Positions 1 to 7,154 are shown, counted from the first letter of the stretch. The stretch: 9,065 nucleotides of DNA from RGIG2161 sp964525525 (GCA_964525525.1 CAZGHD010000084.1:1-9065), one strand, 5' to 3'. The notes: generated by a model from the letters alone, not told the origin. Numbers and translations: made by a program.

Positions 1-711
1 GTCCCGTTGTTCGATTATCTTATGAAGCTTAGAAAATGGGACTTTTTCCAGATGCAGCTCAACTATCTCGATTGGGACGATCAGCGGGCGCGCGAGGTGT
101 ACGAGCTCGGCGCGGCGGCAGGATGTCCGTGTATCGTTATGGAGCCGGTGCGCGGCGGTTCGCTCGTAAAGCTGTGCGACAGCGCGGTGAAGCTGCTTAA
201 AGATCACGCGCCGGACAGATCCGTCGCTTCGTGGGCGATCAGATACGCCGCGTCAAAGGAAAACGTGCTGACCGTGCTCAGCGGTATGTCGGATATGGAT
301 CAGGTGGTGGACAACTGTAACACTCTCGGAGATTTTATTCCGCTTGATGAAAAGGAGAACGAGGTTCTGTCTGCCGCGGTTGCGGAGTACCGCAAAAACG
401 ACACAATACCTTGTACCGGCTGCCGTTACTGCAGTGACTGCAAGGCGGGAATTGATATTGCAGGAGTGTTCGCGCTTTACAACGAGTTCGTTACGGGCGG
501 AAGGATGCCCTTTTCGATCGACGGCGTGATAGACGGCGAATACAAGGTCAAGGCGGCGGAGTTCGTATCTGCGATTGAAAAGTTTGATCCGATGCCGGAC
601 AAGTGCATACGCTGCAAGGCGTGCGAGGATCACTGCCCGCAGTCTATAAAGATCTCCCGTATGCTTGGCAAGATAAGCAATATGGCAAAGCAGTTCGAAG
701 AGATAAAGTAA
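1..711 (+). CDS. Aldo/keto reductase with C-terminal [4Fe-4S] ferredoxin-like domain, 5'-truncated by the window edge
   Basis: The frame is open from base 1 and 236 codons are visible before TAA at 709-711. The TTG at base 7 is not a believable start, because homologous sequence reads through it. The visible part begins late in the aldo/keto reductase barrel (FFQMQLNYLDW around residues 14-24; VMEPVRGGSL around 44-53). The catalytic tetrad lies upstream and cannot be seen. The C-terminus holds two cysteine groups: C138, C141, C144, C147 (CTGCRYCSDC) and C202, C205, C208, C212 (CIRCKACEDHCP), the pattern of a two-cluster ferredoxin-like tail. This matches the family of predicted NAD(P)H-dependent aldo/keto reductases carrying iron-sulfur clusters. 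The physiological substrate is unknown. The first cysteine group ends Cys-Lys rather than the more usual Cys-Pro. It is followed at once by its own terminator, so it is probably the last gene of its transcript. Confidence 0.9.
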   Translation, partial: VPLFDYLMKLRKWDFFQMQLNYLDWDDQRAREVYELGAAAGCPCIVMEPVRGGSLVKLCDSAVKLLKDHAPDRSVASWAIRYAASKENVLTVLSGMSDMDQVVDNCNTLGDFIPLDEKENEVLSAAVAEYRKNDTIPCTGCRYCSDCKAGIDIAGVFALYNEFVTGGRMPFSIDGVIDGEYKVKAAEFVSAIEKFDPMPDKCIRCKACEDHCPQSIKISRMLGKISNMAKQFEEIK

Positions 712-716
712 AAACT

Positions 717-743
717 AAAAAAGCCGCATTCCGCGGCTTTTTT
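717..743 (+). terminator. Rho-independent terminator after the aldo/keto reductase
   Basis: A perfect 7-bp stem, AAGCCGC at 721-727 pairing with GCGGCTT at 733-739, encloses a 5-base loop. A-rich sequence lies upstream (717-720) and a T run ends at 743, adding further A-T pairs. It begins six bases after the stop codon. The A tract on the 5' side means it could also stop transcription arriving from the right. Confidence 0.93.
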
Positions 744-771
744 CTACTTTTACTAACTTTTTTACAAAATG

Positions 772-801
772 TTTACATATTTGCGAAATCTGCCCTATAT
801 A
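772..801 (+). promoter_or_regulatory. Possible weak upstream promoter of the opp operon
   Basis: TTTACA at 772-777 and TATATA at 796-801 are separated by 18 bp, a plausible but sub-consensus sigma-A pair. The whole stretch is AT-rich, so chance matches are likely. The promoter at 870-898 is clearly better. Confidence 0.22.
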
Positions 802-869
802 AAAGGATTTTTATTGCTCTGTTTACTGCATTTTACATCACAAAATCATCACACTTTGACGCCATGTTG

Positions 870-898
870 TTGACAAATTCGAAAATGAATGTTAAAAT
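870..898 (+). promoter_or_regulatory. Sigma-A promoter of the opp operon
   Basis: TTGACA (870-875), a perfect -35 hexamer, is followed by a 17-bp spacer and TAAAAT (893-898), one mismatch from the consensus -10. Transcription would start near base 905. This gives a leader of about 100 nt before oppB that includes the hairpin at 928-970. No gene lies between the terminator at 717-743 and oppB, so this is the natural promoter for oppBCDFA. No convincing operator was found around it. Confidence 0.8.
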
Positions 899-927
899 AT
901 ATAGAAACGAATTACGTTCATAATAAA

Positions 928-970
928 AAAACGCTAAAATGACCGCAAGACGGTTTTGTTTTTGCGTTTT
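928..970 (+). promoter_or_regulatory. Long imperfect hairpin in the opp 5' leader, possible attenuator or RNA stabiliser
   Basis: AAAACGC (928-934) pairs perfectly with GCGTTTT (964-970). Above one T/T mismatch, AAAA (936-939) pairs with TTTT (959-962), two G-T wobbles follow, then a two-base bulge. A 4-bp tip ACCG (942-945)/CGGT (951-954) closes a CAAGA loop. The structure sits about 25 nt downstream of the predicted transcription start and ends in four T residues, so it resembles a weak intrinsic terminator inside the leader. It could be a conditional attenuator, a 5' stabilising hairpin, or the end of a short leader RNA. The pairing is read directly from the sequence; the function is inferred, and no known riboswitch fold is recognised. 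Confidence 0.5.
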
Positions 971-1006
971 GATATAGGTGTACGAAAGGTAGGAGACTCT
1001 TAAACT

Positions 1007-1930
1007 ATGGATATTAAAATGCTTTTTTATATATTAAAAAGGCTTGCTTTGGCTGTGGTGACTATTTTCCTTATAATCACTATCACGTTCTTTGTAATGC
1101 ACGCAGTGCCGGGCGGTCCTTTCCTCAGCGAAAAGGCGGTAACTCCCGAGGTAACTGCCGCGCTTGAAGCTAAATACGGTCTTGACAAGCCTCTGCATCA
1201 GCAGTATCTTACTTATCTTGGCGACGTGCTCAGACTCGACTTCGGCCCCTCTATTAAAAACCGCGGACGCGACGTTTCCGATATAATCAGCGAGGGCTTT
1301 GCCGTATCCGCTAAACTCGGTCTTACCGCGGCGGGCTGTGCGATAATTGCGGGACTTACTCTCGGATGTATCGCGGCTATAAAGAGAAATAAGATAATAG
1401 ATAAGATAATAATGGTGTTTACCACCGCTTTCGTCGCGATGCCTTCATTTATTATAGGATCGCTGTTCCTTGTCTTACTGTGCGTAAAGCTAATGCTGTT
1501 CCCAACGAACAGCGATATGCCGGGCGGATTTGTTTTGCCGATAGTCACGCTCGCGCTGTATCCTATGGCGTACATCACCCGCCTCACCAGATCCAGTATG
1601 CTTGACGTTCTCGGTCAGGACTACATCCGTACCGCTAAGGCAAAGGGTGTTTCTTATCCGAAGATCATATTCAAGCACTGTCTCAAAAACGCGTGTATTC
1701 CCGTAATCACATACGCCGGTCCCATGATCGCGTTTATCGTTACCGGTAGTCTTGTCGTTGAAAAGATCTTTGCCGTTCCGGGTATCGGCGGAAAGTTCGT
1801 CAGCAGTATCATCAACCGCGACTACACTATGATAATGGGTACCACCATACTGCTCGCGTCGCTTGTAATTATTATGAACTTTATCTGTGATATACTTTAC
1901 AAGCTCGTGGATCCGCGAATAGATTTTTAA
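1007..1930 (+). CDS. oppB: Peptide ABC transporter permease OppB
   Basis: This is a 307-residue inner-membrane permease that forms half of the translocation channel of a peptide importer. The N-terminal segment (FYILKRLALAVVTIFLIITI, 7-26) is the typical OppB/DppB first helix. Further hydrophobic spans lie near 101-124, 135-161, 174-192, 231-253 and 275-298, giving six in all. The cytoplasmic EAA loop that contacts the ATPases is at about 204-229 (GQDYIRTAKAKG, then KHCLKNA). The C-terminal VDPRIDF is a family hallmark. Length is usual for the family. The ATG at 1007 follows AGGAG at 991-995 with an 11-base gap. It is the first gene of the operon, behind the promoter at 870-898, and oppC begins 21 bases after its stop. 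DppB and OppB cannot be told apart from sequence alone, so dipeptide versus oligopeptide preference is open. Confidence 0.95.
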   Translation: MDIKMLFYILKRLALAVVTIFLIITITFFVMHAVPGGPFLSEKAVTPEVTAALEAKYGLDKPLHQQYLTYLGDVLRLDFGPSIKNRGRDVSDIISEGFAVSAKLGLTAAGCAIIAGLTLGCIAAIKRNKIIDKIIMVFTTAFVAMPSFIIGSLFLVLLCVKLMLFPTNSDMPGGFVLPIVTLALYPMAYITRLTRSSMLDVLGQDYIRTAKAKGVSYPKIIFKHCLKNACIPVITYAGPMIAFIVTGSLVVEKIFAVPGIGGKFVSSIINRDYTMIMGTTILLASLVIIMNFICDILYKLVDPRIDF

Positions 1931-1951
1931 CGTTACGGGGAAACAATAAAG

Positions 1952-3019
1952 ATGAATATGTTTAAGAAAAAACCGATCTCAATGCATATAGACATTGATA
2001 AATTTAACCTCGCAACCGAGGAAGAAAAGGCGTGCGAGGCAAGAATGCGTCCGAGTACCTCCTTCTTTAAGGACGGTATGAAGCGCCTGTTTCGAAACAA
2101 GATCGCAACGGTGTGCCTGTTTATCATCGTTTTCGTGACCTTGGCGGCAATATTCGTACCTATGTTCTGGCCGTATTCTTACGATCAGATGCTTGGTATC
2201 CGTTCCGGCGGCCGTACCGATTCAAGCTATAACAACTTAAAGCCGTTTGAATACGGTGAGACCGAGCTTGAGAGAATAGCCGAGGGCGAGGAGATATTCC
2301 CGCACGTTTTCGGTACCGACTCTCACGGACGCGATTACTTCATCCGCGTGGTATACGGTATCCGCGTTTCTCTTGCGGTAGGCTTTTTCGCGAGTATCAT
2401 AGTTCTTATCATCGGCGTTATATACGGCTCGGTGTCCGGTTATCTCGGCGGTAAGGTCGACCTTATTATGATGCGTATCGTTGATATTATATACTCCCTG
2501 CCGGAGATGCTGGTTATTATACTCCTGTCTGTCGTGCTCAAAGAAACTCTCGGCGGATTTATCGAGGGTACTTTCCTTGAAAAGATAGGCGCGAACGTTA
2601 TAAGTATGTTTATCGTATTCGGTCTGCTTTACTGGGTAAGCATGGCGCGTCTTATCCGCGGTCAGATTCTTTCTCTGCGCAGTCAGGAGTACGTTCTCGC
2701 CGCAGAGAGTATGGGTGCAAAGAGCGGCAGAATAATCAAAAAGCACCTGCTCCCCAACTGTATGAGCGTTATCTTCATATCCACCGCGCTCCAGATACCC
2801 AACGCGATATTTACCGAGAGCTTCCTCAGCTTCCTCGGACTCGGTGTTTCCGCACCTATGCCCAGTCTCGGTTCGCTTGCGTCTGACGCGCTCAACGGTA
2901 TATACAGCTACGCTTACCGTCTCTATATACCGGCTATCATAATTTGTATCATAGTTCTGTCGCTCAACCTTCTCGGTGACGGTCTGCGCGATGCGTTTGA
3001 CCCCAAACTGAAGAACTGA
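1952..3019 (+). CDS. oppC: Peptide ABC transporter permease OppC
   Basis: This is a 355-residue second permease subunit, partner of OppB in the membrane. A hydrophilic N-terminal cytoplasmic tail of about 50 residues (with SFFKDGMKRLFRNK at 37-50, the OppC_N type) leads into helix 1 (51-72). A long extracytoplasmic loop then carries the characteristic FGTDSHGRDYFIR (120-132). Helices follow near 141-164, 174-197, 216-232, 271-295 and 325-343. The EAA loop is at 246-269 (EYVLAAESMG, then KKHLLPN), and the C-terminus GDGLRDAFDP is typical. The protein is longer than compact DppC proteins because of the N-terminal tail and a GFIEGTFLEKIGAN stretch (202-215) between helices 3 and 4. The ATG at 1952 has only a weak GGGG (1937-1940) upstream; the ATG at 1958 is an alternative start. 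Translation may depend partly on coupling to oppB. Confidence 0.94.
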   Translation: MNMFKKKPISMHIDIDKFNLATEEEKACEARMRPSTSFFKDGMKRLFRNKIATVCLFIIVFVTLAAIFVPMFWPYSYDQMLGIRSGGRTDSSYNNLKPFEYGETELERIAEGEEIFPHVFGTDSHGRDYFIRVVYGIRVSLAVGFFASIIVLIIGVIYGSVSGYLGGKVDLIMMRIVDIIYSLPEMLVIILLSVVLKETLGGFIEGTFLEKIGANVISMFIVFGLLYWVSMARLIRGQILSLRSQEYVLAAESMGAKSGRIIKKHLLPNCMSVIFISTALQIPNAIFTESFLSFLGLGVSAPMPSLGSLASDALNGIYSYAYRLYIPAIIICIIVLSLNLLGDGLRDAFDPKLKN

Positions 3020-3033
3020 TCGGGAGGAAAATC

Positions 3034-4056
3034 ATGGCTTTACTTGAAGTTGAAAATTTACAGACCTCTTTCTTCACCCACGCGGGTGAGGTCAAGGCGG
3101 TAAACGGAGTTTCTTTCTCGCTTGAAGCGGGTAAGGTTCTCGGTATCGTCGGTGAGTCGGGAAGCGGTAAGAGCGTTACTGCGTATTCAATAATGCAGAT
3201 ACTCACTCACCCCGGCCGTATCGTGGGCGGAAGCGTGCGTCTTAACGGCGAGGAGCTCGTCGGCAAGACCGAAAAGCAGATGCGCCGCATAAGAGGTAAT
3301 AAAATAAGTATAATATTCCAGGATCCTATGACCAGCTTGAACCCGGTATTTACTATCGGTAACCAGATGATGGAGGCGATTCTCCTTCACACCGACCGTA
3401 ACCGTGCCGAGGCAAAGGCTCGCGCTATCGAGATGCTCAAACTCGTTAACGTAAACGATCCGGAAAAGAGAATGAAACAGTATCCGCACCAGCTCTCCGG
3501 CGGTATGCGTCAGAGAGTTATGATCGCTATGGCGCTCGCGTGCGAGCCTGATATACTGATCGCGGACGAGCCTACCACAGCGCTCGACGTTACCATTCAG
3601 GCGCAGATACTTGAGCTTATGCAGAAGCTTCAGCGCGAGCTTGGCATGGCTATAATTATGATAACTCACGACCTTGGCGTCGTTGCTCAGCTTTGTGACG
3701 AGGTCATCGTTATGTACGCCGGCAAGATCTGCGAGGCAGGCACTGCCGACGAGATATTCTATCACCCCGCGCACGAATATACCAAGGGACTTATGAGATC
3801 TATTCCCAGCGGTACCTCTATTGGTAAGGAGCTTGTGCCGATCGCGGGTACTCCAGTTGACCTGCTTGCTATGCCGCGCGGATGTTCCTTCTCGCCCCGC
3901 TGTACCGAGACTATGAAGATCTGTCTTGAGAAATATCCCGAGATGTATCAACTCGGCGATACCCACAGATGCGCGTGCTGGAAGAACATCAGTGACGACG
4001 TAAAAGAGGGCAAGATCAAGCTCGAAGCTAACGGTAAGGAGAACACGGCAGAATGA
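3034..4056 (+). CDS. oppD: Peptide ABC transporter ATP-binding protein OppD
   Basis: This is a 340-residue cytoplasmic ATPase, one of two that drive the OppBC channel. Complete ABC motifs are present: Walker A GESGSGKS (40-47), Q-loop Gln96 in FQDPMTSLNP, signature LSGGMRQR (154-161), Walker B ILIADE (174-179) with catalytic Glu179, and the switch His212 in ITHD. The C-terminal oligopeptide-transporter extension carries C284, C290, C297 and C313 (CX5CX6CX15C) with another Cys at 315. Some DppD/OppD structures bind a [4Fe-4S] cluster in this region; binding here is inference. A strong GGGAGG (3022-3027) lies six bases before ATG 3034. The gene starts 14 bases after oppC and its TGA overlaps the oppF start by four bases, implying coupled translation. 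Confidence 0.96.
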   Translation: MALLEVENLQTSFFTHAGEVKAVNGVSFSLEAGKVLGIVGESGSGKSVTAYSIMQILTHPGRIVGGSVRLNGEELVGKTEKQMRRIRGNKISIIFQDPMTSLNPVFTIGNQMMEAILLHTDRNRAEAKARAIEMLKLVNVNDPEKRMKQYPHQLSGGMRQRVMIAMALACEPDILIADEPTTALDVTIQAQILELMQKLQRELGMAIIMITHDLGVVAQLCDEVIVMYAGKICEAGTADEIFYHPAHEYTKGLMRSIPSGTSIGKELVPIAGTPVDLLAMPRGCSFSPRCTETMKICLEKYPEMYQLGDTHRCACWKNISDDVKEGKIKLEANGKENTAE

Positions 4057-5042
4057 AAGATACTGTAAAAAACGGAGAAGTACTGCTCGATGTTCAGAAT
4101 CTGAAGCAGCATTTTAAGATACCCGCGGGTATCAAGCCGCTTACTCTCAAGGCGGTTGACGGCGTTACCTTCCAGATAAAGAAGGGCGAGACGCTCGGTC
4201 TTGTCGGTGAGTCCGGCTGCGGTAAGACTACCGTTGGACGTACTATCCTTAATCTGTACAAACCTACCTCCGGTAAGATAATCTTCGGAGGTAAGGAGAT
4301 AAAAACTCAAAAGGACGTAAAGGAATTCCGCCGTGAAGCGGCAATGGTTTTCCAGGATCCTTATTCTTCTCTAGACCCCCGCATGACCGTTGCGGATATT
4401 ATTGCGGAGCCGCTTGAAGTGCACAAAATGTGTAAAACCGCGGCGGAAAAGAAGGAGAGGGTGCGTGAGCTGATGGACATCGTCGGTCTGTCAAGCGAGC
4501 ACGCAACCCGTTACGCGCATGAGTTTTCCGGCGGTCAGCGCCAGAGAATCGGTATTGCGCGCGCCCTTGCGGTCGATCCGCAGTTTATCGTTTGTGACGA
4601 GCCGGTATCCGCGCTTGACGTGTCTATTCAGGCTCAGGTCATAAATATGTTCGAGGATCTTCAGAAACGCCTCGGACTCACCTATCTCTTTATCGCGCAC
4701 GACCTTCTTATCGTACGCCATATAAGTGATAGAATCGCGGTTATGTATCTCGGACGCATAGTCGAGCTTGCCGACGCGGAGGAGATATATAACAGACCGA
4801 TGCACCCTTATTCTAAGTCGCTTCTTTCTGCCGTTCCGATCCCGGATCCCGAGGTTGCGCGTGCAAACAGGAGAATCGTCCTTGAGGGCGACGTTCCCAG
4901 CCCTCTCAATATGCCGAGCGGATGCGCTTTCAGAACCCGTTGTCCTTACGCAACCGAGGAGTGCGCCGCAAAGGTTCCCGAACTCAAAGAGATAGAACCC
5001 GGCAGATTCGTAGCGTGCCACAGAATAGAAGACATCAAGTAA
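4053..5042 (+). CDS. oppF: Peptide ABC transporter ATP-binding protein OppF
   Basis: This is a 329-residue second ATPase subunit, expected to pair with OppD. Motifs in order: Walker A GESGCGKT (52-59), Q-loop Gln101 in FQDPYSSLDP, signature FSGGQRQR (158-165), Walker B FIVCDE (178-183) with catalytic Glu183, and switch His216 in IAHD. The FQDPYSSLDPRMTV form and the KAVDGVTF lead-in distinguish OppF from OppD. The C-terminal extension has C291, C297, C304 and C322 (CX5CX6CX17C), parallel to the cysteines in OppD. The start is fixed by the ATGA overlap with oppD, with AAGGAG at 4036-4041 as ribosome binding site inside the oppD 3' end. No terminator follows, so transcription should continue into oppA. 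Confidence 0.96.
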   Translation: MKDTVKNGEVLLDVQNLKQHFKIPAGIKPLTLKAVDGVTFQIKKGETLGLVGESGCGKTTVGRTILNLYKPTSGKIIFGGKEIKTQKDVKEFRREAAMVFQDPYSSLDPRMTVADIIAEPLEVHKMCKTAAEKKERVRELMDIVGLSSEHATRYAHEFSGGQRQRIGIARALAVDPQFIVCDEPVSALDVSIQAQVINMFEDLQKRLGLTYLFIAHDLLIVRHISDRIAVMYLGRIVELADAEEIYNRPMHPYSKSLLSAVPIPDPEVARANRRIVLEGDVPSPLNMPSGCAFRTRCPYATEECAAKVPELKEIEPGRFVACHRIEDIK

Positions 5043-5060
5043 ACGGCACTCCAAGTTAAG

Positions 5061-5082
5061 TTATTCATTTTTGTGTGAATAA
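5061..5082 (+). repeat. Small A+T inverted repeat between oppF and oppA
   Basis: TTATTCA (5061-5067) and TGAATAA (5076-5082) form a perfect 7-bp inverted repeat around an 8-base centre, in the only sizeable gap inside the operon. It lacks a G+C stem and sits 13 bases before the oppA ribosome binding site. It is therefore unlikely to terminate strongly. A role in RNA processing, stabilising the abundant binding-protein message, or protein binding is possible but unproven. Confidence 0.35.
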
Positions 5083-5109
5083 AAAATTTTAAAAAAGGAG
5101 AAATCCACG

Positions 5110-7020
5110 ATGAAAAAGTATCTGGCACTGGTTCTCGTTGCTGCTATGTTTATTTCCGTGCTTGTCGGTTGTTCCGGCAATGCTGACAAACCCAGCGACG
5201 ATACCAAACTCAGCACCCTTAACGTTTGTCTCACTTCCGAGCCTGACACTATCGACCCCGCACTTAACAGCGCAGTTGACGGCGCTACTATGGTTATCCA
5301 CCTTTTCTCCGGCCTTGTAAAATGGGCTCAGAACGAGAGCGGCGCTCTTGAGCTTGCTCCCGACTGCATCACCGAGCTCCCCGAGGGCGTTGTAGGTGAT
5401 GACGGCAAGGTAACCTACACCTTTACCCTTAAAGACGGCCTTAAATGGTCTGACGGTTCTGCTCTTACCGCAGCAGATTTCGTTTACTCCTGGAACAGAG
5501 CAGTTCAGCCCACCACCGCTGCTGACTACGCTTACATGTTCGACATAATCGACAGAACTTCTTCCTTCGTTGAAAACGCTGAAGGCACCGGTATGTACAA
5601 CCTCGTTGACGGTGAGTACGTTGACGCTTCCGTTGAAGACGCTGAAGGCAACGTTACCTACAACGGTCAGTACGACGAGAAGGTTGAGCTTAACGTTAAG
5701 GCTTCTGACGACGGCAAGACCCTTACCGTTGTTATAAGCAACACTTGTACTTATTTCTACGAGCTTCTTGCATTCCCGACCTACATGCCTGTTCAGAAGG
5801 CTGTTGTTGAAGCTAATCCCGACAGCTGGGCAACCGATCCCGCAACCTACATCTGCAACGGTGCTTACACCATTTCCGAGTGGGCACACGACAGCAAGAT
5901 AGTTCTTAAGAAGAACCCCAACTTCCACGCAGCTGATACCGTTACTCTTGACGAGATCGTATTCTACCTCTCTGATGACGCTAACACCATGCTTGCTAAC
6001 TACAAGTCCGGTCAGTGGCTGTTCATCGACGAAGTTCCCACCAGTGAGATCAAGGCTCTTGAAGCACAGTATCCTAACGAGTACTTCGTTGAGGGTCAGC
6101 TTGGTACTTACTATGCAATCTTTAATGTAAACAAGTCTCTCCTTCCCGAGACCAACACTCTTGAGGGTGTTGAAAGAGAGGAAGCTGAGGAAGACATCAG
6201 AGCAGCTCTCGGTCTCCTCATCGACCGCGTTTACGTTTGCGAAGAGATCGGTCAGGCAGGTCAGGTTCCTGCATCCTCTTTCGTAGGTATGGGACTTACC
6301 GACGCTGACGGCAAGACTCAGTTCTACCACAACGCAGGTAACTCTGATGACTTTGACGGTTACTACAACGTATCTGAAGACGCTTACGAGGGCAACGTAG
6401 CTCAGGCTATCGAGCTTCTCAAGAAGTACTTCACCTATGACGAAGCTACCGGAAAGTTCACCGACGTTCCTACCATCGAGTATATCTACAATACTGATGA
6501 CGGTCACAAGGCTATCGCTGAGTACCTTCAGGCTTGCTATGCTGAGTACGGTATAACCCTCACTATCACCAACCAGGAGTGGAACACCTTCCTTAACACC
6601 AGAAAGAACGGTGACTACAACATGGCTCGTAACGGTTGGCTTGCTGACTACAACGATCCCATGTCCTTCCTTGATATGTGGACAACCGCAAGCGGTAACA
6701 ACGATGCTCAGTTCGGCCGCGACGCTCACGCTTCTCTTGCTAAGTACTCCATGGATCTTACCGATCTTGGTATCGACTACAAGGTAGAGAACGCTACTTG
6801 GGCAGAGACCTACGACTACGTTGCAGATCTCATCCTCAAGACTACCGACACCGAGACTCGTTATGCTCTTATGCATAAGATCGAGGACCTTCTTATGGAG
6901 ACCGGTGCTATCCTTCCCATCTACTACTACACCGACATTTTCATGAGCAGCTCTTCCATCGAGGGCATGTTTACTTCTCCTCTTGGATACAAGTACTTCA
7001 TGCACGCAACCGTTAAATAA
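5110..7020 (+). CDS. oppA: Peptide-binding lipoprotein OppA (SBP_bac_5 family)
   Basis: This is a 636-residue extracytoplasmic solute-binding protein that delivers peptides to OppBC. The first 21 residues form a lipoprotein signal (MKKY, hydrophobic core, then LVGC) with lipidated Cys21, followed by a short Ser/Asp/Lys linker. Family-5 binding-protein features include EPDTIDPALN (44-53), FTLKDGLKWSDGSALTAADF (105-124) and, late in the protein, DYNDPMSFLDMWTT. An acidic, Gly/Tyr-containing insertion at about 150-190 helps make it longer than many OppA proteins. AAGGAG (5095-5100) lies nine bases before the ATG. Codon choice is extremely biased: TTA, CTA and TCA are essentially absent, and C-ending Asn, Asp, Tyr and Phe codons dominate. 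This suggests very high expression relative to the rest of the operon. It is the last gene, closed by the terminator at 7041-7071. Peptide length preference cannot be read from the sequence. Confidence 0.95.
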   Translation: MKKYLALVLVAAMFISVLVGCSGNADKPSDDTKLSTLNVCLTSEPDTIDPALNSAVDGATMVIHLFSGLVKWAQNESGALELAPDCITELPEGVVGDDGKVTYTFTLKDGLKWSDGSALTAADFVYSWNRAVQPTTAADYAYMFDIIDRTSSFVENAEGTGMYNLVDGEYVDASVEDAEGNVTYNGQYDEKVELNVKASDDGKTLTVVISNTCTYFYELLAFPTYMPVQKAVVEANPDSWATDPATYICNGAYTISEWAHDSKIVLKKNPNFHAADTVTLDEIVFYLSDDANTMLANYKSGQWLFIDEVPTSEIKALEAQYPNEYFVEGQLGTYYAIFNVNKSLLPETNTLEGVEREEAEEDIRAALGLLIDRVYVCEEIGQAGQVPASSFVGMGLTDADGKTQFYHNAGNSDDFDGYYNVSEDAYEGNVAQAIELLKKYFTYDEATGKFTDVPTIEYIYNTDDGHKAIAEYLQACYAEYGITLTITNQEWNTFLNTRKNGDYNMARNGWLADYNDPMSFLDMWTTASGNNDAQFGRDAHASLAKYSMDLTDLGIDYKVENATWAETYDYVADLILKTTDTETRYALMHKIEDLLMETGAILPIYYYTDIFMSSSSIEGMFTSPLGYKYFMHATVK

Positions 7021-7040
7021 TTAAATTATTGCGGATTTTT

Positions 7041-7071
7041 GCCCGCCGACCGAAAGGTCGGCGGGCTTTTT
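7041..7071 (+). terminator. Strong Rho-independent terminator ending the opp operon
   Basis: A perfect 11-bp G+C-rich stem (GCCCGCCGACC at 7041-7051, GGTCGGCGGGC at 7056-7066) is closed by a GAAA tetraloop (7052-7055) and followed by five T residues (7067-7071). It starts 20 bases after the oppA stop. The 5' side has Ts rather than As, so it works for plus-strand transcription only. Confidence 0.96.
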
Positions 7072-7103
7072 GCGTTCAGTATCATATTTCTCTGTGAATC
7101 AAG

Positions 7104-7154
7104 GTCTAATTTTTTAGAAAAAATCTTGACAATGCTTGTTTTGTATGATATACT
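7104..7154 (+). promoter_or_regulatory. Near-consensus promoter with UP-like tract and extended -10 for the unknown lipoprotein gene
   Basis: TTGACA (7126-7131) and TATACT (7149-7154) are spaced exactly 17 bp. TG at 7146-7147 gives an extended -10 (TGATATACT). Directly upstream, six Ts (7110-7115) and six As (7118-7123) resemble the bacterial UP-element pattern recognised by the RNA polymerase alpha subunit. Transcription would start near 7161, leaving a leader of only about 24 nt. The gene is therefore transcribed separately from the opp operon. Confidence 0.88.

Noticed and set aside
871..890. A possible CodY-type operator over the opp promoter (GAAAAT at 881-886)
   Set aside because: Nutrient control of opp operons by CodY is common in Firmicutes, so I looked for AATTTTCWGAAAATT. 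The best alignment matches only about half the positions and lacks the left half-site.
603..923. A 106-codon plus-strand frame overlapping the end of the aldo/keto reductase and the gap after it
   Set aside because: It runs out of frame through the second iron-sulfur motif, across a strong terminator and through the opp promoter, with no ribosome binding site.
3187..3966. A 259-codon minus-strand open frame opposite oppD (and a similar one at 4491-5054 opposite oppF)
   Set aside because: Both are in register with well-supported ATPase genes containing all ABC motifs. The antisense translations look random, rich in His and Arg, and are by-products of codon bias.
5089..7005. A 638-codon open frame on the minus strand opposite oppA
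   Set aside because: It lies in exact codon register with oppA, has no ribosome binding site or promoter signal, and gives a protein with no recognisable features. It is explained by oppA avoiding TTA, CTA and TCA codons.
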